From: a virus
DNA: 24,218 bases
Reading direction: 5' to 3' (one strand)
IMG/VR virus record: IMGVR_UViG_3300025701_001509
Span: 1-24,218 of that record
Shown: positions 13,403-21,504 of the stretch, piece after piece
Layout of the letters: the number at the start of each line of letters is the position of its first letter
Position numbering within the stretch: position 1 is the first letter of the stretch
The notes under the pieces: model-generated
What the model was told of the DNA's origin: nothing
Database searches by the model: none
The model's input: the letters and a program-made list of their open reading frames with translations, nothing else
Position numbers and translations under genes: made by a program

Positions 13403-14059
13403 TTATCTAATTTTGAGTAACGAGAGGAAATTTTTAAACTCACGAACCTGAGTCTCATAAAGATCAGATCGTGGAGCCTTTTTAATTTCAGTCTCCATTT
13501 TTTCAATTGTTTGTGCTTGAATAATACCGTTATTCCAAACCCATTCTACGCCTTCCATAATCCCATTAACGAAAGCAGACGGTGCAGATGGATCTTGTAC
13601 TATATCAATTGCGTTAAGTAGGAAATCTTCTTTCACTACCATAGCGCCGTTTTGTTGCATCAAACTTCCCATACCACGAGTCGAAACACCCAGTCCGACG
13701 CCACCATCGAGTAGACCTTGAACGATCATACCCATAGGAGTGTCTAGTACTGAGGCCTTTCCCACAACATCGTTTCCTGACCAAGTCAAAGATTCGATTT
13801 TGTGTGAAACTTTATCAAGGTTAACTGTTGGACCCTCAGGGTGATTCAATTCACCAACAGCTCTACCTTTTGAAACTTGTACGTCGTTATATCTACCAAT
13901 AGCTTTTTCCATTATAGCTTTGGGATAAATTCGACCATTTCTATTCTTTTGATCGGCCTGAGCAAAGATACCTTCGATGAAGTACTTTTTACCACCACCG
14001 GCCTTTGCCTCGGTAAGTACTTCTAAACTTTGATCAGTATATTCTGCAATAAGCTTCAT
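13403..14059 (-). CDS. 21: Prohead protease gp21
   Basis: gp21 is a serine-type protease that cleaves the scaffold and gp23 after L/I-x-E, maturing the prohead. The 218-aa product (T4: 212) has the conserved YFIEGIFAQADQKNRNGRIYPKAIM opening (about 26-50), GELNHPEGPTVNLDKVSHKIE with His73 as likely catalytic histidine, GVSTRGMG with Ser126 as the likely nucleophile, and NAIDIVQDPSAP. Assigning the catalytic residues is by analogy with the T4 family. It starts at ATG 14059, five bases after the gp68-like stop, in the order 67-68-21-22-23 of T4. Confidence 0.96.
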   Translation of the reverse strand: MKLIAEYTDQSLEVLTEAKAGGGKKYFIEGIFAQADQKNRNGRIYPKAIMEKAIGRYNDVQVSKGRAVGELNHPEGPTVNLDKVSHKIESLTWSGNDVVGKASVLDTPMGMIVQGLLDGGVGLGVSTRGMGSLMQQNGAMVVKEDFLLNAIDIVQDPSAPSAFVNGIMEGVEWVWNNGIIQAQTIEKMETEIKKAPRSDLYETQVREFKNFLSLLKIR

Positions 14060-14063
14060 AAGC

Positions 14064-14270
14064 TCAGCCCTTATATTGTTTAACGAATTCTAAACCAGCT
14101 TTCTCAGCCTCTTTCTGAGACTTATAAGAATCTAATGCTTCTCCATCGACATAGGTAATAAACTTACCTTTATCTAAATGAATCATGACCTGCACACCTT
14201 TGATTTTTTTATCAAAGACGTGTTTACCGGCCGGCATTTTTTGTTCTCTTAATTGTGAAAACTGTTTCAT
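14064..14270 (-). CDS. 68: Prohead core protein gp68-like
   Basis: The 68-aa basic product (MKQFSQLREQKMPAGKHVF, then KKIKGVQVMIHLDKGKFITYVDGE and a helical SQKEAEKAGLEFVKQY tail) is about half the length of T4 gp68 (141 aa). Assignment as gp68 is by position between the gp67-like gene and gp21; I see no strong sequence proof. It has a perfect late promoter at 14290-14297 and an AAGG ribosome binding site nine bases before ATG 14270. Confidence 0.6.
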   Translation of the reverse strand: MKQFSQLREQKMPAGKHVFDKKIKGVQVMIHLDKGKFITYVDGEALDSYKSQKEAEKAGLEFVKQYKG

Positions 14271-14289
14271 TTAAAATTACCTTCGTATA

Positions 14290-14297
14290 TATTTATA
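14290..14297 (-). promoter_or_regulatory. T4-type late promoter for the gp68-like/21/22/23 group
   Basis: A perfect TATAAATA on the minus strand lies in the 80-bp gap before the gp68-like gene. The expected start is near 14284, only about 14 bases before the ATG and at the edge of the AAGG ribosome binding site, so the leader would be very short. Confidence 0.7.
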
Positions 14298-14350
14298 TGT
14301 TTTTTATTTTCTACTTAGAGGCTTTTTTACGAATTGTCTTCTTCATCTTC

Positions 14351-14626
14351 TTAGGCACCGGAATCTGATTCATCTGATTCTTCATCATCGGTTTCGAGTT
14401 CTTCTGTGGAGTCGGTCTCGACATTCTCATCTTCATTTTCCTCTGCATCTAAGTCATTATAAATTTGACCAGCCACTTCAATCTTTTTTTGGTCTAAAAT
14501 ATCATTTAATTTTACTGTCATCATATTATTAAATACTGAATTAGCTTTATTGTAATCTTGATCTAATGCATGTTGCACTAAATCTTCGATTGGATTTGGT
14601 ATTACTTCACCGTCAATGTCTGACAT
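14351..14626 (-). CDS. 67: Prohead core protein gp67-like
   Basis: The 91-aa product has an N-terminal helical part (DLVQHALDQDYNKANSVFNNMM and KLNDILDQKKIEVAGQIYN) and an extremely acidic C-terminal tail, as does T4 gp67 (80 aa), which is cut by gp21 to internal peptides. The resemblance is in architecture and position between gp20 and gp21. Its ATG at 14626 lies three bases from the gp20 stop. In T4, gp67 is an essential part of the core affecting head shape. Confidence 0.75.
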   Translation of the reverse strand: MSDIDGEVIPNPIEDLVQHALDQDYNKANSVFNNMMTVKLNDILDQKKIEVAGQIYNDLDAEENEDENVETDSTEELETDDEESDESDSGA

Positions 14627-14628
14627 AA

Positions 14629-16128
14629 TTATTCCTCGTCACTTTGGTTTTGACCAGCTGCCTGGTCGTCTTGGGATTGCTTAGCCATATTTTCAATATC
14701 TTCATCTGAGAAATTAAGGACATTTTTCATAATCCATTCTCTAGAGAAATATTGATCTACATAATTATTAACCATATCAAGCGTTTGTAACTTTTCACGT
14801 AGAACTTCAAGATCTTTTAATTCTGTGAAATGGTTATCTCTAATATAGTCAACAATAATATCATTCTTCATGTTATTCCAATCATCTTCAGTAATAATAC
14901 CTTTTAGTATTAGCTGAGTTTTTAGAATACCAGTGAATAATTGACTAAACTTCATACGAAGTCTATCAATAAACTTTTGGAATTTCAATTCATCGCGACT
15001 AATCTCTGTAGATCTACCAAGAGAGAATTGAGACTCTTGTTCTAAGCGACTAATTGGAACATTTAAAGAACGATATAATCTTTTTTGGAAATAAATAATA
15101 TCATCAATCTGCCCAAGGTTTTCACCACCGGGTAAAGTTGAGATCTCAGTGCCTCGGCCGCCTTCGCGCCTTGGTAACCAAAAATCTTCAAGCAATGATT
15201 GATGCTTACGATCATCTTTTAATTCGCCAGTTTTTGCATCATAGACAAGCTTATTTCTATATCTTGTCATAATGTCTTTCATATATTGTTCAGACTTACC
15301 TTTTGGTAAGTTACCAACATCAATATAAAAGATTCTTCTTTCTGGTGCACGAGCCAAACGATAGATAACAAGAGAGTCTTCCATCATTCTTAATTGGTTA
15401 ATTGGTTTAAGTGCTTTATGCAAATAAGATAAAATCTTTTTCTTACTCTCATCTAATAAACCAGATGTCACATAAGAAACTGAGTCTAAAGACATCTTAA
15501 CACCAGAATTTTGCGCACCTGGTTTTTCTTGATAAATGTAGTATTCATCTACTTTTTCAATTAGCTGTGCGCCAGTTTCTGAGTCTTTTTTACGAGAAAT
15601 TTGTTTTACTTTTCGCATTCTGGCAGAATCAATTACTCTAATTTCTTGAATACCGCCTTTAAGGTTTGTTTCATCGACTACTAGGTGATGGAATAATCTA
15701 CCATCAACATACCAGCGTCGGAAAATATCATGCCCATACAAACCAAAATCAAGCATAGCATAAATATTATCGAATTCTGCTTTAATTTGTTTTTTAATAC
15801 TATCGCTGACTTTTAGATTATCCATAGAGACATCAACAGATTGATCTAATTCTCCACCAGCAATAGCTTCGTTAACAATATCTTCAATTGCTGCATCTAC
15901 TTCTGGATGCATCGCAACTCCACGATATTTCATGATTAGTTGGAAATTGTCTTTTGATTCATCGCCATCAATATTTAAATATTGACCATAATGAGATCCA
16001 GCAGCAGTTACATAACCAGCACCATCATCATCACGTGCAGGTACAATAGACGGTTTTTTCTTAGCGTCTTCTTTATCTGCTTTTTTAATTTCAAATCCGA
16101 ATAATCGGAAGCCTTGATTATCTGCCAT
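14629..16128 (-). CDS. 20: Portal vertex protein gp20
   Basis: gp20 forms the dodecameric ring at one vertex that starts prohead assembly and through which DNA is packaged. The 499-aa product (T4: 524) has the conserved YRGVAMHPEVDAAIEDIVNEAI (about 68-90), FGLYGHDIFRRWYVDGRL, the LARAPERRIFYIDVGNLPKGKSEQYM core, and FWLPRREGGRGTEISTLPGGENLG, which is a hallmark of T4-type portals. The C-terminus is acidic and Gln/Asp-rich. ATG 16128 has AAGGGAAAG upstream. A 9-bp hairpin lies in the gap between gp19 and this gene. Confidence 0.98.
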   Translation of the reverse strand: MADNQGFRLFGFEIKKADKEDAKKKPSIVPARDDDGAGYVTAAGSHYGQYLNIDGDESKDNFQLIMKYRGVAMHPEVDAAIEDIVNEAIAGGELDQSVDVSMDNLKVSDSIKKQIKAEFDNIYAMLDFGLYGHDIFRRWYVDGRLFHHLVVDETNLKGGIQEIRVIDSARMRKVKQISRKKDSETGAQLIEKVDEYYIYQEKPGAQNSGVKMSLDSVSYVTSGLLDESKKKILSYLHKALKPINQLRMMEDSLVIYRLARAPERRIFYIDVGNLPKGKSEQYMKDIMTRYRNKLVYDAKTGELKDDRKHQSLLEDFWLPRREGGRGTEISTLPGGENLGQIDDIIYFQKRLYRSLNVPISRLEQESQFSLGRSTEISRDELKFQKFIDRLRMKFSQLFTGILKTQLILKGIITEDDWNNMKNDIIVDYIRDNHFTELKDLEVLREKLQTLDMVNNYVDQYFSREWIMKNVLNFSDEDIENMAKQSQDDQAAGQNQSDEE

Positions 16129-16147
16129 TTACTTTCCCTTACAAGTG

Positions 16148-16174
16148 GGGGTAGAGCATTATTCACTCTACCCC
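16148..16174 (-). terminator. Stable hairpin between gp19 and gp20
   Basis: A perfect 9-bp stem GGGGTAGAG (16174-16166) and CTCTACCCC (16156-16148) has a 9-nt loop in the 62-bp gap. On the minus strand it is followed by CACTTG, not a T-tract, so it is not a standard intrinsic terminator. It could stabilise the 3' end of the gp18-gp19 message, mark a processing site, or pause polymerase. Confidence 0.55.
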
Positions 16175-16190
16175 TTTATGTATACTCTTA

Positions 16191-16730
16191 TTAAGCGTCG
16201 GTAGTATTAGATGTCCAATACTGATACTGCCAAGTGATAGTAAATCTTTCGATTGTATCTGTATCACCATAAGAAACATCAATAGCTGAAATTTCTGAAG
16301 GCCATGCATCTTTAAAAGTATAAGTTTTAATAACAGAATTATCTCTATCAAACTGTTCTACTTTTAAATCCGTGAAATAGAGTTCTGGATTTTGAATTCC
16401 ACCAGCATCTGCATGGTTTGAAATTGCATTCATCCATTTTTCCATTTCATTTCTAATCTTAAACCCTGTGTCGTTAATTACAGTTACAGTCCAAACATCG
16501 AATACACGATCTCCGGCAACCTTCATTTGGCGCCCACGAAATGGAATTGTAATTGTACCAACTGAAGAGGCTGGTAATTGAGCCGCTTCACACATAAAAG
16601 ATGCAAAGTCTACATCTAAATTAACACCGAGACCTCCACGTGGATTTGCAAGAGTTACCTGGAATAGGTTACCTCTAGCTCCGCCACCAGCAAGTCTAGC
16701 TTTAAATTGATCTACTGAACCTAATGCCAT
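16191..16730 (-). CDS. 19: Tail tube protein gp19
   Basis: gp19 stacks in hexameric rings to make the inner tail tube. The 179-aa product (T4: 163) matches the T4 family in its gp19 signature MKVAGDRVFDVWTVTVINDTGF (about 69-90), with a preceding QLPASSVGTITIPFRGRQ, and ends with a FTITWQYQYWTS beta strand. ATG 16730 has a strong TAAGGAG upstream, fitting a protein needed in well over a hundred copies per particle. It is placed directly after gp18. Confidence 0.97.
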   Translation of the reverse strand: MALGSVDQFKARLAGGGARGNLFQVTLANPRGGLGVNLDVDFASFMCEAAQLPASSVGTITIPFRGRQMKVAGDRVFDVWTVTVINDTGFKIRNEMEKWMNAISNHADAGGIQNPELYFTDLKVEQFDRDNSVIKTYTFKDAWPSEISAIDVSYGDTDTIERFTITWQYQYWTSNTTDA

Positions 16731-16741
16731 TTTTTATCTCC

Positions 16742-18487
16742 TTACACTGTGCCAACGACTTCTTCGAAGTCAACACCAGATCTTACGGCTACGAAGTTCA
16801 GAGTTACGTAGTTGATTGACCGAGCTGGCTTGATGAAGATATTAGCGATGAATTCATTTCTATCAATAACTTCTGGTGTATTGACTGTTTCATCAGCAAC
16901 AATACGGAAGTCAGTGATACCACGACGACCTTTGACATCGCGAAGAACCGGTTCAATAATATTTACGAATTCGGCCCGAGTAAACTCATCGTTGAATTCA
17001 AACATTACGCCTTCGGCTGCTCTTGCAATTGCTCTTTCAAGAACAAGGAAGAGTCTACGAACATTGATTCTATCAAAAGCAGAAGGTCTATTAAGGAGAG
17101 TCTTATCCCCGAAAAGAATAACCCCAGAACCTTGAATATTTACAATTGGGTTAACACCAGCTTTGTAAAGAGTATCACGGTTAGTTTTATTAGGGTTATA
17201 GGTAATACCTGTTACACCTAAATATTGCCCACGTTTAACACCAGCTGGTGAGAACCATGGAGCAGCATTTCTATCAGTTTCAGCCATGAGACCAGCTGTA
17301 GATGATGCGGCAGGAATTTCTAGATACTGATCATTGAACTTATCATAAACTTTTAAGAAGTTTCCATCCATAATTAGATAAGAAGACTTAGTAAAGTTAC
17401 CAGCAGTTGTAACTAAGTTGTTGGTAATTGTTGTTTCGTTATTAATACCAATAACATCATTTCTAGCTGGTGATGTAACAACAACACAATCTTTACGTGC
17501 AGTCGCAATTGATGCAAGATCATTAACAACTGTAGTTTGCGCTGATGTGGCAACCAATGATGGAGCAATTAAGAAATCAATTTCAACAGCATCTTTATCT
17601 TCAAAAAGATCAAAACCTGTTGCGTATTCTGATGCAGTAAGAGTATAACTATAGAATCCATCAGCAAAATCATAATTGGTAATAGGTACACCCGACACTG
17701 CGTAATTCTTATTTGTGCCTGGTGTTAGGTTATCTCCAGCGTTTTTAGCGTCAAATGCAGAATCAAAGTTTGTTAAATAGACATACTGTGAACGTGTATT
17801 AATTACATCTTTTACGTAATTAGTCGTTCCATCTGCATTTTTTGAGTTTCCTGCCAATGACACATATGGGAACGCTTCAAGAACTGTTCCTTTTGTACCA
17901 GTGAACTCGCCGTTTTTATCGACAATTGCGATGTGTACTTCTGTGGAAATACCGTTACGGGCTGAATCATAAGATGATGTGCTTGGTGCGCCATCAAAAG
18001 ATGATTTATAGATCCAGTCTGCGAAACTTGATCCGCCTGCTGAATCTGGCGGACAGATAGAAACTCTAAGTGAGTTGCCTAAATCGCCTGGATATTTAGC
18101 AATGAATGTTTGACCACTATCGAATGTAGTAATGTCAAATGCTGGTTTGTTGTTAACAGCTTTTGCAACTGGATCTACTCCAGTTTTATGAGTCTGAGCA
18201 TTTAATGCTTCGTCTGTTGCTTCTCTAACAACGTACAGCGAATTTGAATAGCGCAAGAAGTAACTTGCGTTATGAAAATCTTGTGCAGTTGATGCGGTTA
18301 GATTTGGAGCGCCGAATGTTTGAATTAGTCCTGCTTCATTAGCAACTAAGACTCTTTCGCCAACAGGCCCCCATCTAAAGTTTCCTACAATTGCGCCTGT
18401 AGAGGTCTGCACATTCGGTACTCCGCCTGTGAGATCAATCTCTTTTACGACTACTGCAGGAGATGCTGATGGTGTAAATAATGCCAT
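16742..18487 (-). CDS. 18: Contractile tail sheath protein gp18
   Basis: gp18 is the sheath that contracts during injection. The 581-aa product (T4: 659) has the N-terminal SPAVVVKEIDLTGGVP and GAIVGNFRWGPVGERVLVANEAGLIQTFGAP, typical of myovirus sheaths, a variable middle domain, and the conserved C-terminal region: INVRRLFLVLERAIARAAEGVMFEFNDE (about 470-497), DVKGRRGITDFRIVADE and FIANIFIKPARSINYVTLNFVAVRSGVDFEEVVG. ATG 18487 has AAAGGGAAAG upstream. It has a late promoter in the 73-bp gap after gp17. Confidence 0.98.
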   Translation of the reverse strand: MALFTPSASPAVVVKEIDLTGGVPNVQTSTGAIVGNFRWGPVGERVLVANEAGLIQTFGAPNLTASTAQDFHNASYFLRYSNSLYVVREATDEALNAQTHKTGVDPVAKAVNNKPAFDITTFDSGQTFIAKYPGDLGNSLRVSICPPDSAGGSSFADWIYKSSFDGAPSTSSYDSARNGISTEVHIAIVDKNGEFTGTKGTVLEAFPYVSLAGNSKNADGTTNYVKDVINTRSQYVYLTNFDSAFDAKNAGDNLTPGTNKNYAVSGVPITNYDFADGFYSYTLTASEYATGFDLFEDKDAVEIDFLIAPSLVATSAQTTVVNDLASIATARKDCVVVTSPARNDVIGINNETTITNNLVTTAGNFTKSSYLIMDGNFLKVYDKFNDQYLEIPAASSTAGLMAETDRNAAPWFSPAGVKRGQYLGVTGITYNPNKTNRDTLYKAGVNPIVNIQGSGVILFGDKTLLNRPSAFDRINVRRLFLVLERAIARAAEGVMFEFNDEFTRAEFVNIIEPVLRDVKGRRGITDFRIVADETVNTPEVIDRNEFIANIFIKPARSINYVTLNFVAVRSGVDFEEVVGTV

Positions 18488-18510
18488 GTGCTTTCCCTTT
18501 TTAGGTTCAG

Positions 18511-18558
18511 ATTATACGATACATAATACGGTGTTTTTCAATTTCATGTATATTTATA
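18511..18558 (-). promoter_or_regulatory. Late promoter TATAAATA, plus possible second -10, for gp18
   Basis: A perfect TATAAATA at 18558-18551 lies just past the gp17 stop; the expected transcript would carry a leader of about 58 bases before gp18. Inside that leader is also a TATAAT (18516-18511) with TTGAAA 19 bases upstream, a spacing too long to be convincing. The late element is the main call. Confidence 0.72.
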
Positions 18559-18560
18559 AT

Positions 18561-20150
18561 TTAATCAAACTTAACAAACCACTCAGGTTTTTCATTATCT
18601 AATGACTCAATAAAATCTGATCCATCATCAATAAATCCAAAGGGTACTATATCATCAGCAATATCTTGCATTTTTTGTTCGAACAACATTTGTTTTAGAT
18701 CAATATCAGTCATATCACCAAAAAATTGTGTTGTTGCAAAATAACCAAACATAACTAAGTTCATCATTAAATCGTCATGATTACCATCAGAAGCTTCAAA
18801 TGATTGACCACTAGAAGTAAATGTTGAAATTTCTAAAATAGTATTTTCATCAACGATATCTATTTTATAATTTTCTATAATATCTTTAATTGCAGAACAG
18901 CCTAACCGTTTTACTTTACGGTTCATATTGATACCTAAAGCATTTGATTTAACAGTTGATTCTACGTGCATATTCTCATATTCTAAATCATGATATAATC
19001 CATTACAAACTACAGCGCCTTGATCATTTGATTCTATAACAACATATGCATTATTATAAGAAACCGAATACTTATATATAATGTTAGGGAAGAGTATTGG
19101 AGAGATAGTATTGCGGCGATAAACAGCTACTTGCTCAAATGGACTAGTACTAATATCGATCAAATTAAAAGTAGAATAATCCTGTCCTCTTCCCTTACTT
19201 ACATCGACTGTCATAATATATTCATGACCCTTTAAAGGCTCTTTGTATATTAATAGGTCTCCACCTTCCATTACTTTAATTGGATTTTTTGCTCTAAGTT
19301 TCATTAAAACTTCGGCATTAATTAAAGTATCACCAGTACCGAAAAAAGTATTTCCAAACTCCTGGTCAAATTGTAATTGACTGGTATTTGATATTGTTTG
19401 ATTTTTCCATTCTTCATCTCTTCCAGGAACATCAAACCAATCAACTCTAAAAGATTTAAATTCATTTACTTTTTGTTCTGCGCCTTCCCATATCTTATAA
19501 AACATATTACCAATACCATTAGCGGTAGAAGTAATAATTACTTTTGTATCTTTACCAGAAGATACAACTGGATATGTGGACGTATAAAACTCAGTCGCGC
19601 GCTCCACAAAAGCAAACTCATCTAAATACAATAAATTAACAGACATACCACGAATAGAGCTGCCTGAAGTTGCTGCCGCCATAATTCTAGAATTATTAGA
19701 AAATTCAATAGAACCTTTATTAAGTGCTTTACATCCAGGTTGTAAAAAGAATGGTATATTTTCAAGCATTAATGTAACACGTGCAAGCATCTCGCGTGCA
19801 GTTGCTCCTTTATTTGCAAGAATAGCAATTGTTTTTTCTGAATGAAATAGTGCAAACCAAAGTAAATACGCAACAGAGCTAATTGATTTGCCAGATTGTC
19901 GACATGCAAGAACAATAGAAAAACGGTTATTATTAAAATGGTCAAACATTTCGCGTTGATAAGGATATAGCTTAAATGGAACTAATCCTTTATCTAAGTG
20001 AATTACTTTAAGATACTTCTCGGCAAAATACGCTGGATCTTCCATGCATTTTTTATATTCTTTTAATTTTTCTGGAGTCCATTGCTCAGGAACTCCATCA
20101 CGTTTGACGTTTGAATTACCGAGGTACGCTATCGTCTGTGGGAGTTGCAT
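18561..20150 (-). CDS. 17: Terminase large subunit gp17
   Basis: gp17 is the packaging motor and headful nuclease. The 529-aa product (T4: 610) has the ATPase Walker A-type CRQSGKS (about residues 83-89), Walker B LLYLDE (173-178) and coupling motif TSTANG (208-213). The C-terminal RNase H-like nuclease has VDVSKGRGQD (Asp316), VIESND (Glu373) and a HDDLMM (Asp459 and Asp460) triad. ATG 20150 has AAGGTGAT upstream and overlaps gp16 by 35 bases; a TTG three bases earlier is possible. Confidence 0.98.
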   Translation of the reverse strand: MQLPQTIAYLGNSNVKRDGVPEQWTPEKLKEYKKCMEDPAYFAEKYLKVIHLDKGLVPFKLYPYQREMFDHFNNNRFSIVLACRQSGKSISSVAYLLWFALFHSEKTIAILANKGATAREMLARVTLMLENIPFFLQPGCKALNKGSIEFSNNSRIMAAATSGSSIRGMSVNLLYLDEFAFVERATEFYTSTYPVVSSGKDTKVIITSTANGIGNMFYKIWEGAEQKVNEFKSFRVDWFDVPGRDEEWKNQTISNTSQLQFDQEFGNTFFGTGDTLINAEVLMKLRAKNPIKVMEGGDLLIYKEPLKGHEYIMTVDVSKGRGQDYSTFNLIDISTSPFEQVAVYRRNTISPILFPNIIYKYSVSYNNAYVVIESNDQGAVVCNGLYHDLEYENMHVESTVKSNALGINMNRKVKRLGCSAIKDIIENYKIDIVDENTILEISTFTSSGQSFEASDGNHDDLMMNLVMFGYFATTQFFGDMTDIDLKQMLFEQKMQDIADDIVPFGFIDDGSDFIESLDNEKPEWFVKFD

Positions 20151-20472
20151 CAATTATATCACCTTGTGCCAACATTTTTTGAACTTCAGCTGTTGATAAA
20201 AAGAAATTATTTTGCTGATTTTCAACCTTTGGCTCATCTTTTCTGTCAAGCTCTTTTTGTTTTTTATTTAAATCCATTAATTTATCGTTAACGTCTGAAA
20301 CATTTTTAATTAATGTAGATAAAACTTCAAAAGCTCGAGGATGCTCAGATTCTCTAGCAACTTGAATCATATCTTCAAGAGCATCTTTACCTTTTTCAAT
20401 TAATTCGTAATACGTATCACGCGAATACTCATAATCTTGTTTAGATTTATCATCCGTCACTATCTGCACCAT
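20116..20472 (-). CDS. 16: Terminase small subunit gp16
   Basis: gp16 recognises phage DNA and stimulates gp17 during packaging. The product is 118 aa from ATG 20472 (T4: 164). The central part, KDALEDMIQVARESEHPRAFEVLSTLIKNVSDVNDKLMDLNKKQKEL, is the helical coiled-coil region seen in T4-type small terminases. The C-terminus has EVQKMLAQGDIIDA. The N-terminal DNA-binding part is short. I place the start at ATG 20472; the frame extends to a TTG at 20514 without better support. It overlaps both gp15 and gp17, as expected for this block. Confidence 0.92.
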   Translation of the reverse strand: MVQIVTDDKSKQDYEYSRDTYYELIEKGKDALEDMIQVARESEHPRAFEVLSTLIKNVSDVNDKLMDLNKKQKELDRKDEPKVENQQNNFFLSTAEVQKMLAQGDIIDATPTDDSVPR

Positions 20473-21241
20473 AGTATGTTCTAGTAAATCCAAAATCACT
20501 ATCAGCTGAACCAATAGTTGTTAGTGGATCTGGGTTACTAATAATTGTTTCTAATCTTAAATCAGAATCAGCTAATCCACCACCAATATTATATAATCGC
20601 GAAGTTGTTTGACGGATAACATTAGCTTGACCAATACCACCGTGATATTGTACACGCATTTCAAAATCTAAATTATAGATAATTGTTCTGCGCGCGGCAA
20701 CCTCTCCTTCAAAGTCATCAGTAAATCCAACACCAGCAATACTAACTGGGATATCTTCTCTAAATGATGGATACTCAGTACCAAAAGGAATCATAGTTAG
20801 AGTATATTGAGGATTAAACGTTGGTAATATTTGTTCAACAATTTGTAACGCGTCATCTTGAGATTTCGCGTAAATATTCAATTGAAAAGATAAAACGTAT
20901 GGGACACCTGTAAACAATTTGTTACGTGCAGTAGTACTTGACGTCAACCCTTGAATATTATTCAACTTAGACAATTGGCGTGTAGTATCATATGCAATAC
21001 TTGTAATCTCAAAAGACATTCTTGGGAGTTTAATTGCTACTTTTGTATCAGTATCTAAATTAGGATTTTCTCTAATTCTATCTAAATACTTTGACTTTGG
21101 TGCATACGATAATGGCACTTTTATCTGAGATATTCCACCACCACTACTATTTTTGCGCACTACATAAATGTCGTTAAACAGCCTTCCGAATGCTGCAACG
21201 CATTTTTTAGTTTTTTCGTGATAAAAATGTGCACCAAACAT
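20450..21241 (-). CDS. 15: Tail sheath terminator/stabiliser gp15
   Basis: gp15 caps the finished tail and connects it to the neck. The 263-aa product (T4: 272) opens MFGAHFYHEKTKK with the same pattern as T4 gp15. It then has DIYVVR..QIKVPLSYAPKSKYLDRI, a KLPRMSFEITSIAYD segment and DDALQIVEQILPTFNPQYTLTM, the most conserved part, followed by AARRTIIYNLDFEMRV. The start ATG overlaps the stop of the 87-aa gene as TAATG, which suggests coupled translation. Confidence 0.95.
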   Translation of the reverse strand: MFGAHFYHEKTKKCVAAFGRLFNDIYVVRKNSSGGGISQIKVPLSYAPKSKYLDRIRENPNLDTDTKVAIKLPRMSFEITSIAYDTTRQLSKLNNIQGLTSSTTARNKLFTGVPYVLSFQLNIYAKSQDDALQIVEQILPTFNPQYTLTMIPFGTEYPSFREDIPVSIAGVGFTDDFEGEVAARRTIIYNLDFEMRVQYHGGIGQANVIRQTTSRLYNIGGGLADSDLRLETIISNPDPLTTIGSADSDFGFTRTYYGADSDG

Positions 21242-21504
21242 TAGCTGTTATAAATCCCTTGTAAATGGTCTTCAAATTCTTCTACTTTTTTTAGTCTATT
21301 AGGCCACAATATGTATTCTTTTTCTGGATTCTTTTTTAAATTATTTAAAAGTGGTATTACTGCATTATATAATTTGTCTAATTTCTCTTGTGCAGTCTTA
21401 GCTTCGGCTGCTGATAGTTCTACCTTTGCAGTTGTCTCTTGTACAGCTTGAAGTTCTTCTTCATTAACTGTAGTAAATCCAAAATCAAAAATATCATCAC
21501 TCAT
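21241..21504 (-). CDS. Hypothetical protein (87 aa) between gp14 and gp15
   Basis: The family function is not recognised. The product is acidic at the N-terminus (SDDIFDFGFTTVNEEE), has a helical coiled-coil stretch (EELQAVQETTAKVELSAAEAKTAQEKLDKLYNAVIPLLNNLKK, about 15-57), and ends with a short conserved-looking KEYILWPNRLKKVEEFEDHL. It is joined by TAATG overlaps to gp14 on one side and gp15 on the other, so it is translated within the neck and tail-terminator operon. T4 has no gene here. A minor virion or assembly-chaperone role is an inference from position. The YILWPNR motif could be useful in searching for relatives. Confidence 0.82.
   Translation of the reverse strand: MSDDIFDFGFTTVNEEELQAVQETTAKVELSAAEAKTAQEKLDKLYNAVIPLLNNLKKNPEKEYILWPNRLKKVEEFEDHLQGIYNS

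Noticed and set aside
13400-13407. GATAAATA just before gp22 as a late promoter
   Set aside because: Transcription would begin inside or after the gp22 ribosome binding site, giving a message that could not be translated normally; the match also uses the gp21 stop codon.
14311-14346. 11-codon ORF MKKTIRKKASK between the gp67-like and gp68-like genes
   Set aside because: It has no convincing ribosome binding site and its composition is what A-rich DNA gives by chance; it would be reconsidered if conserved in relatives.
18512-18547. 11-codon ORF MKLKNTVLCIV in the gp18 leader
   Set aside because: It has no ribosome binding site; its ATG would be the second or third base region of the late transcript.
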